Positions 1 through 6,799 of a stretch of DNA of 36,656 nucleotides are shown one piece after another. The notes beneath the pieces are model-generated. The model made no database searches, had not been told where the DNA came from, and was given only the letters and a program-made list of their open reading frames with translations. The stretch covers positions 1 to 36,656 of the forward strand of contig NZ_AXCZ01000009.1 of assembly GCF_000767165.1 (NCBI RefSeq), in the 5' to 3' direction. This stretch comes from Cellulomonas bogoriensis 69B4 = DSM 16987. GTDB lineage: Bacteria > Actinomycetota > Actinomycetes > Actinomycetales > Cellulomonadaceae. A program made the position numbers and the translations under genes. Every line of letters begins with the position of its first letter. The stretch's first letter is position 1.

Positions 1-155
1 CAGTCGTGCTCGACCCGGTGCCCGCGCCCGAACCGCAGCAGCTCGCCGCGACCGGTGCGTCGGCGCTCCCCTTCGCCGCGTTCGTCGCGGCCTCGCTGCT
101 GGTCGGAGGGTTCCTCCTGGCCCACCGTGCACGGCCCCGGGGGGCCCGCGCCTGA
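1..155 (+). CDS. C-terminal end of a sortase-anchored surface protein (partial)
   Basis: Only the last 50 or so codons are in the window; frame 3 is open from the left edge to the TGA at 153-155. The tail reads PQQLAATG, then a hydrophobic stretch (FAAFVAASLLVGGFLLA), then a short Arg-rich end (HRARPRGARA). LAATG is an LAXTG sorting motif of the kind used by class E sortases in high-GC actinobacteria; the sortase would cleave between T and G and join the protein to the cell wall. The ligand or enzymatic domain lies outside the window, so the job of the protein cannot be told. It converges with the sugar dehydrogenase gene and shares the terminator that follows. Confidence 0.8.
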   Translation, partial: VVLDPVPAPEPQQLAATGASALPFAAFVAASLLVGGFLLAHRARPRGARA

Positions 156-182
156 CCCCGGCGAAATCGTCGCCCCTACGAC

Positions 183-227
183 CGAGGGCGCCCGGGCCGA
201 CCGTCTGGTCGGGCCCGGGCGCCCTCG
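183..227. terminator. Bidirectional intrinsic terminator hairpin
   Basis: A GC-rich stem of about 20 bp (left arm starting CGAGGGCGCCCGGGCC, right arm ending GGGCCCGGGCGCCCTCG) has one bulged base and a four-base loop (GTCT). It sits between two convergent genes, 28 bases after the first stop and 13 bases before the second. There is no U-tract, as is usual in actinobacteria. Confidence 0.75.
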
Positions 228-239
228 GCGCTGCTGCGG

Positions 240-1802
240 CTACTGCCCGAGCGTGACGTGCAGGATCAGCTCGTCGCCGGTGTTGGGCACCGGGTTGCGG
301 TCGTCGGTGCTGGTGGTGATCCACAGGCCGCCGTCGTTGGAGGGCTCCACGGTCCGCATACGCCCGTAGGTGCCCACCAGGTGCTGGGTGACGTTGGTGA
401 GGGTGTCACCGTCGATCTCGGCCCGGTAGAGGCGCGCGCCACGCAGGCACGCGACGTACAGGGCGTCGTCGACCACTGCTATGCCGCTGCACGACGCCGC
501 GGCGGGGCTGTACGTCAGGGCAGGTGCGATGAAGTCCGGGTCGTCGCAGTCGCCGACGGTCCCCTCGCAGGCCGGCCACCCGTAGTTGCCGCCACGGACG
601 ATCAGGTTGGTCTCGTCCTGGGCGGCCGCCCCGAACTCCTGCTGCCACAACCGGCCCTCGGAGTCGAACGCGAGGCCCTGGGGGTTGCGGTGCCCGTAGC
701 TCCAGATCGCGTCACCGAAGGGGTTGTCCTCGGGGACGGACCCGTCGGGCCCGACCCGCAGCACCTTGCCGGCGAGGCTGGACAGATCCTGGGCGACCGG
801 TGGGTCGTCCACGTCGCCGGTGGCGATGTAGAGCATCCCGTCAGGCCCGAACCGGATGCGGCCCCCGTTGTGGATGCGCGCCCGCGGGATCTCGTCGATG
901 ACGACCTCGGCGGTGTCGGTGCGCAGCTGACCGTCGTACCGGAACCGCACGACCCGGTTGTCGGTGGCGGTCGAGTGGTACACGTACAGCCACTGGTCGT
1001 CGGCGAAGTCGGGGGAGATCTCGAGCCCGAGGACGCCGCCCTCCAGGCCGGTGCTGGCCGCACCGGGGACGGTCCCGACCTGGCGCTGGTCGCTGCCGTC
1101 GGCGTTCATCGCGATGATCCCGAACGCGTCGCGCTGCCCGTACAGGACGGTGTCGTCGGGCAGCTGCACCAGGCCCCACGGCACGTCGGTGTCGTTGGCC
1201 ACCTCGGTGATCTCGCACAGGGGCGTGTCGCAGGGAGCGGGGCCGGGTTCGCCGGGGTCGGGCTCGCCCGGGTCGGGGTCGGTGGGCTCGCCGGGTCCGT
1301 CGACGGGGGAGCCCTGCACCTGCCACACCTGACGGTCACCGACCGCGCAGGTCGCCAGGGTCACGGGTCGGGTGTTCAGGCCCCGCCCGCCCTCGGCGCA
1401 CCGGCCGGAGCGGGCCGAGACGAGCAGGCCGTCGTCGGTGAGCTGCCAGCGCTGGCGTTCGGTGCCGGTGCACCGATCGATCTGCAGGCGGGGGGTGCGG
1501 GTGCTCCACACCGGCTGGGTGAGGCACCGGGTGCCGTCGTAGGTGCGGAGCTCGCCGTTGGCGGTGTGCTCCCACTGCTGGTTGGCCCCGCCGTGGCAGT
1601 CGTACAGCAGGACGGCGGTCCCCGGGGCGGTGCGTGCTCCGTTGACGTCCAGGCACCGGCCGGACGCCACGTGCACCACGGGCCCCGGCTCGGTGACGGT
1701 CACGGCCGCGGCCGGCGCGGTGACGGCGGTGGTCGCCAGCGCGGTGCCGACCATCACCCCCAACGCGGCGATCGCCCCCACCACTGGTCTGCGTGCTCCC
1801 AT
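240..1802 (-). CDS. Secreted PQQ-dependent sugar dehydrogenase-like protein with ricin-type lectin domain
   Basis: About 520 residues. A Sec signal peptide (MGARRPVV, then a hydrophobic run ending near APAAA) is followed by a ricin-type lectin (CBM13-like) domain at residues 40-165, with three repeats ending in QQW, QRW and QVW. A Pro/Asp/Glu/Gly linker then leads to a soluble glucose/sorbosone dehydrogenase beta-propeller. Typical propeller motifs seen are EGGVLGLEISPDF, IHNGGRIRFGPDGMLYIATG and YGHRNPQGLAF. Members oxidise aldoses or related sugars with PQQ; the substrate here is not predictable. The lectin domain suggests binding to polysaccharide outside the cell. I chose the ATG at 1802 because the signal peptide starts there; an in-frame ATG at 1862 would add 20 residues that do not look like part of the protein. 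It is divergent from the flavoprotein gene at 1997. Confidence 0.85.
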   Translation of the reverse strand: MGARRPVVGAIAALGVMVGTALATTAVTAPAAAVTVTEPGPVVHVASGRCLDVNGARTAPGTAVLLYDCHGGANQQWEHTANGELRTYDGTRCLTQPVWSTRTPRLQIDRCTGTERQRWQLTDDGLLVSARSGRCAEGGRGLNTRPVTLATCAVGDRQVWQVQGSPVDGPGEPTDPDPGEPDPGEPGPAPCDTPLCEITEVANDTDVPWGLVQLPDDTVLYGQRDAFGIIAMNADGSDQRQVGTVPGAASTGLEGGVLGLEISPDFADDQWLYVYHSTATDNRVVRFRYDGQLRTDTAEVVIDEIPRARIHNGGRIRFGPDGMLYIATGDVDDPPVAQDLSSLAGKVLRVGPDGSVPEDNPFGDAIWSYGHRNPQGLAFDSEGRLWQQEFGAAAQDETNLIVRGGNYGWPACEGTVGDCDDPDFIAPALTYSPAAASCSGIAVVDDALYVACLRGARLYRAEIDGDTLTNVTQHLVGTYGRMRTVEPSNDGGLWITTSTDDRNPVPNTGDELILHVTLGQ

Positions 1803-1996
1803 GTCCTGACCCCATCCCCCTGAGTGCGTCGTCGCAGCTGTCAACGCACCATGGTCCCCCACACGCCGTGCCCGTCCACCCGAAACGCTTCACCCGCGCC
1901 CGCTCCGGCCTTCTTCTCGGGGCAGCGGCGCGCGAGGCCGCGGGCACCTGAGGCGTTCGCGCTGCGGGACGGCCCGACGGGCCGCACAGTAGGGGC

Positions 1997-3412
1997 ATGA
2001 TCGACACCTTTGACGTGCTGGTGGTCGGTGCCGGGCCGGCGGGGACGTCCGCCGCGCTGACGGCCGCGGGTCTGGGTGCCCGGGTGGGCGTGGTCGAGGC
2101 CGGCCGCACGGGCGGGACGTGCGTGAACACGGGGTGCGTGCCGACCCGTGTGCTGGCGAAGACCGCCCGTCTCATGCGGGAGGTGCGGTCTGCGCAGGAC
2201 TTCGGCATCTCGGTGACGGGTCAGCGGTTGGACTGGGACGCGGCCGTCGCCCGGGTCCGGTCCACGGTGGAGCGGGTGCGTGAGGCGAAGGGTGACGTCG
2301 ACCGGTTCGCGGACGCGGGGGTGCAGGTGCTGACCGGCCGGGCCCGGTTCACCTCCCCTCACGAGCTGGACGTGACCTCCGGCGACGGCTCGGTGCGGCG
2401 GGTGCGCGCGGAGTCGGTGGTCCTGTGCGTCGGGGGTCACTCCCGTCGCCTGCCCGTGCCCGGCGCGGAGCTCGCGACCATGCCCGAGGAGGTCCTGGAC
2501 CTGCCAGCGTTGCCGCGACGGGTCGCGGTGATCGGTGCGGGCAACACCGGCGCCCAGCTGGTCACGGTGTTCAACGCGTTCGGCAGCGAGGTGACGTTGC
2601 TGGAGGTCGCGCCGCGCATCCTCGCCCAGACCGACGCGGACGTCTCTGCGCACGTGGAGCGCGCGTTCGGGGAGCAGGGCGTGCGGGTGGTGACGTCGGT
2701 GGAGTCGGTGACGTCGTTGGAGCGCACCGACGGCGGGATCCGCCTGTCGTGGACGGTCGCGGGCGTCAACCACGACCAGGTGGTCGACGCGGTGGTGATG
2801 TGCACGGGGTGGCCGGCGGCCATCGAGGACCTGGGCCTGGACGCCGCCGGGGTGCGCAGCGACCGGGGTCGGGTGCCGGTGGACGAGTACCTGGCGTCGA
2901 ACGTGGGTCACGTGTACGTGGCGGGGGACGCGAACGGTGTCGCGATGCTCGTGCAGGCCGCCAGGGCCGAGGCCGAGGCGGCGGCCCGGAACGCGGTGCT
3001 CGGCACGACGGTGCGCGCGCCGCACCGGTTGCTGCCCGCGGGCGGGTTCACCGACCCCGACTACGCGGACGTCGGCCTGACGGAGGAGCAGGCCCGTGAG
3101 CGGGACGAGCGGTGCGTGAGCGTCCTGGTCCCCTACGACTCCTTGGAACGTCCGGTCATCGACGACCGCACGAGGGGGTTCCTCAAGCTGGTCGCGGACC
3201 GCCGCCGTGAGCACCTGCTGGGCGCGCACGCCGTGGGGGAGAACGCGGTCGAGGTGATCCAGGCGGTGACCACGGCGATGGCGGCGGGCGTCGACGTCGC
3301 GACCCTGGCAAAGGTCGAGTTCGCCTACCCGACGTACAGTGCGGCGATCGGCGCCGCGGCGAGGGCCATGACGACGAGAGCGGCCCGACACGCCTCGAAT
3401 CTCAACCTGTAG
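1997..3412 (+). CDS. FAD-dependent pyridine nucleotide-disulfide oxidoreductase
   Basis: 471 residues with the class I disulfide reductase layout. The N-terminal FAD-binding fold is DVLVVGAGPAGTSAA, the redox-active pair is in GGTCVNTGCVPTRVL (C-X4-C), the NAD(P)-binding fold is VAVIGAGNTGAQLV, and the second FAD motif is HVYVAGDANG. A C-terminal dimerisation domain follows. Dihydrolipoamide dehydrogenase and mercuric reductase are the nearest relatives. The C-terminus reads FAYPTYSAAIGAAAR where dihydrolipoamide dehydrogenases carry the catalytic His-X4-Glu (HPHPTLSE-like), so the usual general base is missing. No C-terminal Cys pair of a true MerA is present. The substrate is therefore unknown. 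The ATG follows GTAGGGGC, a short ribosome site. It is the last gene before the sulfur-uptake operon. Confidence 0.8.
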   Translation: MIDTFDVLVVGAGPAGTSAALTAAGLGARVGVVEAGRTGGTCVNTGCVPTRVLAKTARLMREVRSAQDFGISVTGQRLDWDAAVARVRSTVERVREAKGDVDRFADAGVQVLTGRARFTSPHELDVTSGDGSVRRVRAESVVLCVGGHSRRLPVPGAELATMPEEVLDLPALPRRVAVIGAGNTGAQLVTVFNAFGSEVTLLEVAPRILAQTDADVSAHVERAFGEQGVRVVTSVESVTSLERTDGGIRLSWTVAGVNHDQVVDAVVMCTGWPAAIEDLGLDAAGVRSDRGRVPVDEYLASNVGHVYVAGDANGVAMLVQAARAEAEAAARNAVLGTTVRAPHRLLPAGGFTDPDYADVGLTEEQARERDERCVSVLVPYDSLERPVIDDRTRGFLKLVADRRREHLLGAHAVGENAVEVIQAVTTAMAAGVDVATLAKVEFAYPTYSAAIGAAARAMTTRAARHASNLNL

Positions 3413-3432
3413 GACGAGACCGTCCACATCGT
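3413..3432 (+). promoter_or_regulatory. Motif shared with the metQ upstream region
   Basis: GACGAGACCGTCCACATCGT directly follows the stop codon of the flavoprotein and abuts the -35 box. The same motif with two changes lies at 31732-31751, directly after the stop of the mannonate dehydratase gene and at the head of the metQ leader region. An activator or repressor site at two sulfur-uptake operons is my inference; no known binding consensus is matched. Confidence 0.45.
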
Positions 3433-3461
3433 TGACACAACCTGGGCCGGGTCAATACGTT
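3432..3461 (+). promoter_or_regulatory. Sigma-70-type promoter of the leader peptide/thiosulfate operon
   Basis: TTGACA (3432-3437), an 18-base spacer and TACGTT (3456-3461), which fits the actinobacterial TANNNT -10. Transcription would begin near 3468, giving a 5' leader of about 55 bases before the small ORF at 3524. A perfect 10-bp palindrome GTCGTACGAC lies at 3487-3496, partly repeated at 3500-3507, in the transcribed leader; it could be an operator. Confidence 0.6.
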
Positions 3462-3523
3462 CCGTGCAACCGCCTCACCGCGGGAAGTCGTACGACTCGC
3501 GTACGACGGACGGGGGACCACCG

Positions 3524-3613
3524 ATGACCGCAGCCCAGCGCACCGCGCTGATGTGCCGCATGTCCATGTGTCCGGCTCGCGCCGGCCATCGGGCATCGTC
3601 CTCGCGTCCCTAG
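3524..3613 (+). CDS. Cys/Met-rich regulatory leader peptide (29 aa)
   Basis: A short ORF from ATG 3524 to TAG 3611-3613, with a good ribosome site (GGGGGA, spacing about 7). The core is RTALMCRMSMCPA: two Cys and three internal Met codons within nine residues. Short actinobacterial leader peptides with Arg-X-Ser-X-X-Cys-Pro-type cores occur upstream of sulfur assimilation genes, and Cys-codon-rich upstream ORFs are known to act as cysteine-responsive attenuators in mycobacteria. Here it precedes a sulfurtransferase and a thiosulfate transporter gene by 113 bases and is followed at once by alternative RNA hairpins. I infer that ribosome stalling at the Cys/Met codons senses sulfur amino acid supply. 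The peptide itself probably has no separate job. Confidence 0.7.
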   Translation: MTAAQRTALMCRMSMCPARAGHRASSSRP

Positions 3614-3626
3614 CACCTGACGCTCC

Positions 3627-3650
3627 GAGCCCTGGCCGACGCCGGGGCTC
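3627..3650 (+). terminator. Attenuator hairpin after the leader peptide, with competing hairpin 3642-3675
   Basis: GAGCCCTGGC, loop CGAC, GCCGGGGCTC form a continuous 10-bp stem (one T-G pair), 14 bases after the leader stop codon. A second structure uses CCGGGGC at 3642-3648 with GCCCCGG at 3669-3675 and contains the inner stem CGTGGC/GCCACG (3654-3667). The two structures share bases 3642-3650, so they exclude each other, as expected for attenuation. No U-run follows, so the mechanism may be Rho-assisted. Confidence 0.55.
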
Positions 3651-3726
3651 CGTCGTGGCACGCCACGCGCCCCGGAACCAGCCGGACTCAGCCGCGTCGC
3701 CCGCCCGACAACGAACGGAAGCCGTC

Positions 3727-4740
3727 ATGACACCCACCCGCACGAGGTACCGCCTCGCCCCTGCAGCCCTCGCCGCCGTCCTGCTGACGGGCGCGTGCAC
3801 CGTCGCCGAGCAGGACCCCCAGGGCGCCGAGACCCCCGACGCCACCGCCACCACCGACACCACCGACGGCGCGACCCCGGCCACCGGGTTCGACGACGTC
3901 GTCGTCGACGCCGACTGGCTCGAGGCGCACCTGGACGACCCCAGCGTCAAGATCATCGAGGTGAGCACCGAGCCCGGCCTCTACGAGCGTGGGCACATCC
4001 CGGGTGCGACGAACTTCGTGTGGCACACCGACTTCGTCGACACCGTGAACCGCGACATCGTCGACGGCGAGCGCTTCACCGAGCTGGTGCAGGCCGCGGG
4101 CGTCGACGAGGACACGACCATCGTCCTGTACGGCGACAAGGACAACTGGTTCGCCGCCTGGGGCGCCTGGGTGTTCGACATCTACGGCGCCCAGGACGTG
4201 CGCCTGCTCGACGGTGGCCGCACCTTCTGGGAGAACGACGGCCGCGAGCTCGCCGTCACCCCGCCGCGCCACGAGGCCGGCACCTGGGTCGCGGCCGAGG
4301 CCGACGACACGCTGCGCTCGCGCCTGCCCGACGTCCTCGCGGTCGCCAACGGCGAGAAGGAGGAGGTCCTGGTCGACATCCGTTCCGTCGCCGAGTTCAC
4401 CGGTGAGGTCTTCGCCCCCGAGGGCGTCCAGGAGCTCGCGGTGCGCGCCGGCCACATCCCCGGCGCCGTGAACGTCCCGTGGGTCGAGGCCGTCGCCGAG
4501 GACGGGCGCTTCCGCTCGGTCGAGGAGCTGCGTGAGATCTACGCCGACGCCGGCGTCGACGGGTCCACCCCGATCACCGTGTACTGCCGCATCGGTGAGC
4601 GCGCCAGCCACACCTGGTTCGTCCTGAACAAGATCCTCGGCTACGAGGCCGCCGTGTACGACGGCTCCTGGACCGAGTACGGCAACACCGTGGGCGTCCC
4701 GATCGAGAACCCGGCCGGCACCGTGTGGGGCGGGGTCTGA
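3727..4740 (+). CDS. Lipoprotein thiosulfate sulfurtransferase (tandem rhodanese)
   Basis: 337 residues. A lipoprotein signal ends in LLTGAC with the lipid-bearing Cys at residue 24, so the enzyme should be anchored on the outer face of the membrane. Two rhodanese domains follow. The first (about residues 60-180; GHIPGATNFVW, VVLYGDKDNWFAAW) has Asp where the catalytic Cys would be and is the usual structural domain. The second (about 200-330; GHIPGAVNVPW) has the active loop CRIGER with Cys287. This loop is typical of actinobacterial thiosulfate sulfurtransferases. The enzyme would move sulfane sulfur from thiosulfate to an acceptor. The ATG at 3727 follows GGAAG by 5 bases and gives the signal peptide at once. 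It is cotranscribed with the downstream YeeE-type transporter two bases later, which suggests handling of thiosulfate at the membrane during uptake. Confidence 0.88.
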   Translation: MTPTRTRYRLAPAALAAVLLTGACTVAEQDPQGAETPDATATTDTTDGATPATGFDDVVVDADWLEAHLDDPSVKIIEVSTEPGLYERGHIPGATNFVWHTDFVDTVNRDIVDGERFTELVQAAGVDEDTTIVLYGDKDNWFAAWGAWVFDIYGAQDVRLLDGGRTFWENDGRELAVTPPRHEAGTWVAAEADDTLRSRLPDVLAVANGEKEEVLVDIRSVAEFTGEVFAPEGVQELAVRAGHIPGAVNVPWVEAVAEDGRFRSVEELREIYADAGVDGSTPITVYCRIGERASHTWFVLNKILGYEAAVYDGSWTEYGNTVGVPIENPAGTVWGGV

Positions 4741-4742
4741 CG

Positions 4743-6008
4743 GTGAGCACCACCACCGCCGCGGGTGGCCCCCTCGACACCGAGGGGGCCACCCCGGCCG
4801 TCCCACCCCAGGCCCCCCGGCCGCGCTGGACCCGCGGCGACACCCTCCGCACCGCGCTCTCCGGCATGGTCCTGGTCGCGCTGCTGGTCGGGGCGTGGGT
4901 GCTCAACGGCATCCCGGGGACGGCCGCCGACGCGGGCTTCTCCCTGCTGATCGGCGCAGCCCTCGGTATCGCGTTCGAGCGGGGCCGGTTCTGCTTCTTC
5001 TGCATCTTCCGCGACGCGATCGAGGACAAGGACACCACCGGTGTGTTCTCCGTCCTGGTGGCCCTCGCCGTCGGGGGCCTGGGCTACGCCGTCGTGTTCG
5101 GCATGTTCCTGCCCGACCCGACCACCGGGCGTCTGCCCCCCGAGGCGCACATCGGCCCGGTCAGCTGGGTGCTGGTCGCTGGCGGCCTGGCGTTCGGCGT
5201 CGGCATGACCCTGTCCGGTGCGTGCATCAGCGGGCACCTGTACCGCCTCGGCCAGGGGTACACCCGGGCCGTCCCCGCACTGCTCGGTGCCCTGGTCGGC
5301 TTCGGGCTGGGGTTCTTCACCTGGAACACCCTGTACTTCGCCGGGGTCAGCGGGGCACCCACCCCGTGGTTGCCCACCTGGTTCGGGTACTCCGGTGCCG
5401 TCCTCGTCCAGCTCGCCGTCCTGCTGGTCATCGGCGCCCTCCTGCTGCGGTGGGCCCGCCCCCACCGCACCGCCCCCCTGGGCGGCGGGACCATCACCTG
5501 GGCCCACGTCCGGCGCGTCGTCCTGCTGGACCGGTGGGGCCCCCTGACCACCGGCGCCGTCGTCGGGGTCATCGGGGTGATCGCCTACCTGCGGGTCGAG
5601 CCACTGGGTGTCACCGCCCAGCTCGGGACGTGGACCCGCACCGCGCTCGCGGACACCGACCTGCTGCCCGACCGCCTCCACGGGCTGGATACGTTGTCGG
5701 GGTGCGCGACGGTCGTGACCCGCGTGGTGCTGGACAACGGCTGGTTGATCCTGGGGCTGGTGCTGGCGTCGTTCGCCGCGGCACTGGCCGGCAACCGGTT
5801 CCGGCCCTCACCGATCACCGTCCGCAACGGCAGCACCGCGCTCCTCGGCGGTGTGCTCATGGGCTGGGGTGCGATGGTGGCGCTCGGGTGCACGGTCGGT
5901 GTGCTGCTGTCCGGCATCCAGGCGTTCGCCGTGTCCGGCTGGGTGTTCGCGGCGACGGTGCTGGCCGGCACGTGGGTGTCGATCCGGTTCGGTCTGCACC
6001 GTTCCTGA
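4743..6008 (+). CDS. YeeE/YedE (TsuA)-type thiosulfate transporter
   Basis: 421 residues of a polytopic membrane protein with about nine or ten hydrophobic segments. The two-fold repeat of the YeeE family is seen in the conserved Cys motifs: GRFCFFCIFRDAI in the first half, MTLSGACISGHLYRLGQG, then LSGCATVV and ALGCTVGVLLSGI in the second half. In the family these Cys residues line a path along which thiosulfate is passed. The GTG start at 4743 comes two bases after the sulfurtransferase stop; GGGGCGGGG just upstream may serve as ribosome site. An in-frame GTG at 4725 would overlap the upstream gene. Together with the sulfurtransferase it forms a thiosulfate uptake and use operon under the leader-peptide attenuator. 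Confidence 0.85.
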   Translation: MSTTTAAGGPLDTEGATPAVPPQAPRPRWTRGDTLRTALSGMVLVALLVGAWVLNGIPGTAADAGFSLLIGAALGIAFERGRFCFFCIFRDAIEDKDTTGVFSVLVALAVGGLGYAVVFGMFLPDPTTGRLPPEAHIGPVSWVLVAGGLAFGVGMTLSGACISGHLYRLGQGYTRAVPALLGALVGFGLGFFTWNTLYFAGVSGAPTPWLPTWFGYSGAVLVQLAVLLVIGALLLRWARPHRTAPLGGGTITWAHVRRVVLLDRWGPLTTGAVVGVIGVIAYLRVEPLGVTAQLGTWTRTALADTDLLPDRLHGLDTLSGCATVVTRVVLDNGWLILGLVLASFAAALAGNRFRPSPITVRNGSTALLGGVLMGWGAMVALGCTVGVLLSGIQAFAVSGWVFAATVLAGTWVSIRFGLHRS

Positions 6009-6018
6009 CCGGGTGCGC

Positions 6019-6042
6019 CACATGTGCACGAGTGCTAATGTG
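6019..6042 (+). promoter_or_regulatory. Dyad operator overlapping the -10 box of the ArsR-type regulator gene
   Basis: A 24-bp imperfect palindrome, CACATGTGCAC / GA / GTGCTAATGTG, with 9 of 11 positions matched. It lies 5 bases upstream of the GTG start of the ArsR gene and contains TAATGT (6036-6041), a good TANNNT -10 element. Binding would block the promoter, so autorepression by the next gene product is the natural reading. Transcription would start at about 6048, making the mRNA leaderless. Confidence 0.65.
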
Positions 6043-6047
6043 TTGAT

Positions 6048-6422
6048 GTGTCAGACGGTGATGCGGTGCGTGCGGCGGCAGAGCTCTTCAAGGCCCTGTC
6101 GTCACCTGCCCGCCTGAGGCTCTTGATCGAGCTGCAACGGGGGCCCGCCTGCGTCCACGAGCTGGTGCAGGCACTGGGGGTCTCCCAGTCGCTCGTCTCG
6201 CAGCACCTGCGGGTGCTGCGAGGGGCGAAGCTGGTGAGCGGGGACCGTCGGGGCAAGGAGATCGTCTACACGCTCAAGGACACCCACGTCAGCCACCTCA
6301 TCACCGACGCGCTGGCCCACGCCCACGAGCCCGCGGCGCCCGCGGGTCCCGAGCCGGCAGGGCCGGACCAGCGACTGCACAGCACGGCAGCACACACCAC
6401 GACCACAGGAGCGCACCCATGA
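6048..6422 (+). CDS. ArsR/SmtB-family zinc-type metalloregulator
   Basis: 124 residues. The winged HTH is clear (LFKALSSPARLRLLIEL, VHELVQALGVSQSLVSQHLRVLRGAKLV, GKEIVYTL). The last helix carries the full alpha-5 metal site D-X-H-X10-H-X2-E (DTHVSHLITDALAHAHE), the site that binds Zn in SmtB and CzrA. The tail after it is poorly conserved and Pro/Ala-rich. The start is GTG 6048; no ribosome site exists and the -10 box ends 6 bases before it, which fits a leaderless message. The stop overlaps the ATG of the His-rich gene (ATGA), so the two are cotranscribed. The likely role is to repress its own operon and release DNA when zinc binds. Distant targets, for example zinc transporters, are not in this window. 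Confidence 0.85.
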   Translation: MSDGDAVRAAAELFKALSSPARLRLLIELQRGPACVHELVQALGVSQSLVSQHLRVLRGAKLVSGDRRGKEIVYTLKDTHVSHLITDALAHAHEPAAPAGPEPAGPDQRLHSTAAHTTTTGAHP

Positions 6423-6718
6423 GCACGGCGACCCACAAGGTGCACGACGGCCACGTCCACGTCCACGGCGAGGGCTGCGGTCACGCCACGGCCATGCACG
6501 ACGGGCACGTGGACTTCCTCCACGACGGGCACCTGCACCACGTGCACGAGGACCACGTCGACGAGCACGACGCCGACGTCCACGTCGTGGCCGAGGCCCA
6601 CGACCACGCCCACGGCCCGGACTGCGGGCACGAGCCGGTCGAGCACGACGGCCACGTCGACTACCTGCACGACGGGCACCGGCACGCGCCCCACGAGGAC
6701 CACGTCGACGAGCACTGA
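6419..6718 (+). CDS. Histidine-rich metal-binding protein
   Basis: 99 residues, of which more than a quarter are His, with many Asp/Glu and two Cys (GEGCGH, GPDCGH). It is an internal duplication: both halves run HG-X2-CGH, then HDGHVD-[FY]-LHDGH, then HEDHVDEH. There is no signal peptide or membrane segment, so it should act in the cytoplasm as a zinc (or nickel/cobalt) buffer or metallochaperone. Proteins of this type occur next to ArsR/SmtB regulators in actinobacteria and have sometimes been annotated as zinc transporter permease, which this soluble sequence cannot be. It overlaps the regulator by 4 bases and has AGGAG upstream. A strong terminator follows. Confidence 0.75.
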   Translation: MSTATHKVHDGHVHVHGEGCGHATAMHDGHVDFLHDGHLHHVHEDHVDEHDADVHVVAEAHDHAHGPDCGHEPVEHDGHVDYLHDGHRHAPHEDHVDEH

Positions 6719-6725
6719 TCCACCG

Positions 6726-6768
6726 GACGGAGCCCGGCGGTCGACACCTGTCACCGCCGGGCTCCGTC
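6726..6768. terminator. Intrinsic terminator between convergent genes
   Basis: A 16-bp perfect stem (GACGGAGCCCGGCGGT with ACCGCCGGGCTCCGTC) with an inner GACA/TGTC pairing in the loop. It lies 8 bases after the His-rich gene stop and faces the convergent SRPBCC gene, so it can serve both. Confidence 0.8.
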
Positions 6769-6799
6769 GTGCAGTCCCGGCCCAGATGCGCCCGAGAAG

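Noticed and set aside
258-1823. 521-codon plus-strand ORF antisense to the sugar dehydrogenase
   Set aside because: Composition (Gly/Val/Asp/Arg-rich, no domain) is that of a mirror frame in high-GC DNA; the minus-strand gene has clear domains.
1841-3427. 528-codon minus-strand ORF opposite the flavoprotein
   Set aside because: Arg/His/Pro-rich shadow of a strong gene.
3402-3968. Minus-strand ORF across the leader region
   Set aside because: It would lie antisense to a promoter, a leader peptide and the sulfurtransferase signal peptide; Ser/Arg-rich composition.
6419-6718. His-rich protein as a zinc transporter permease
   Set aside because: It has no hydrophobic segment at all; it cannot be a permease.
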